From an uncultured Christensenellaceae bacterium (lineage in GTDB: Bacteria; Bacillota; Clostridia; Christensenellales; Pumilibacteraceae), in NCBI GenBank assembly GCA_910587805.1, contig CAJUNM010000018.1:1-33862 (forward strand): a DNA stretch of 33,862 bases, given 5' to 3'. The notes below the pieces were generated by a model. That model searched no databases and was not told the DNA's origin. It saw only the letters and a list, made by a program, of their open reading frames with translations. Position numbers and translations under genes: made by a program. Below, piece after piece: positions 33,680 through 33,862 of the stretch; within the stretch, counting starts at the first letter, position 1; each line of letters begins with the position of its first letter.

Positions 33680-33862
33680 TGTTATCACCCAACAAAGTTA
33701 AGCACCGCAGAGTACAGCGCGGCAGAATGAAGGGCAAGGCGACCAGAGGCAGCACCATCGCTTACGGCGATTACGCGCTCGTCAGCCTCGATCCCGGCAG
33801 GATCACCTCCAACCAGATAGAGGCGGCGCGTGTCGCGATGACGCGTTACACCAAGCGCGGCG
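33679..33862 (+). CDS. rplP: 50S ribosomal protein L16 (3' end outside window)
   Basis: The first 61 residues are visible: MLSPNKVKHRRVQRGRMKGK, then GSTIAYGDYALVSLDPGRIT and IEAARVAMTRYTKRG. This is the standard L16 N-terminal half, which contacts the A-site tRNA elbow region. The ATG overlaps the rpsC stop; AAGGAGG lies 11 nt upstream inside rpsC. Position after rpsC is as in other S10 operons. Confidence 0.97.
   Translation, partial: MLSPNKVKHRRVQRGRMKGKATRGSTIAYGDYALVSLDPGRITSNQIEAARVAMTRYTKRG

Overview
The window looks like a chromosomal segment from an anaerobic, probably gut-associated Clostridia-type member of the Bacillota. The evidence is Gram-positive-type GyrB and GyrA, the canonical S10 ribosomal-protein order, a Soj-type ParA, consensus SigA-like promoters (TTGACA-17-TATAAT), strong AGGAG ribosome sites, a mucin-protease-like M60 ectoprotein and cytosolic glycosidases. 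I cannot name a genus. All confident genes but one lie on the + strand. Coding DNA is GC-rich with strong codon bias, which creates many long antisense shadow frames. Intergenic DNA and the one minus-strand gene are more AT-rich.

Layout. 1-1541: 3' part of a repetitive coiled-coil protein with a very basic tail, then a terminator. 1627-5417: a MarR regulator with a consensus promoter bracketed by two similar dyads, translationally coupled (ATGA) to a 1087-residue fusion of YhhN/lysoplasmalogenase, iron alcohol dehydrogenase and class-3 aldehyde dehydrogenase. 5472-6714: ilvC behind a promoter followed at once by a terminator-like hairpin. 6798-7361: an unknown, possibly leaderless gene. 7495-17357: a probable five-gene unit of rhamnosidase-like GH78, a UgtP/MGDG-synthase-like glycosyltransferase, a PlsC-like acyltransferase, an orphan ParA/Soj and a doubly membrane-anchored M60 peptidase. 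17429-23546: promoter, GH3 beta-glucosidase, GPH-family sugar symporter with a long charged tail, GT2 glycosyltransferase, small unknown gene, terminator. 23547-24074: gene-free DNA with palindromic interspersed repeats. 24075-28757: gyrB-gyrA. 28776-29345: a small minus-strand gene and an AT-rich patch with dyads. 29353 to the end: S10 operon (rpsJ, rplC, rplD, rplW, rplB, rpsS, rplV, rpsC, partial rplP).

The most interesting system is the MarR plus triple fusion. Lysoplasmalogenase releases a fatty aldehyde from lysoplasmalogen, and the two fused dehydrogenase families could reduce it to an alcohol or oxidise it to an acid, so one membrane protein may release and detoxify a reactive aldehyde. 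The domain assignments are read from motifs; the combined pathway is inference. A second, window-wide signal is near-absence of the tetranucleotide GGCC (three copies found by eye), which appears to shape codon choice and suggests selection by a GGCC-specific restriction-modification system. The genes around 9766-12011 add a membrane-glycolipid theme, and the GH78, GH3, GPH and M60 genes suggest use of host or plant glycans and glycoproteins.
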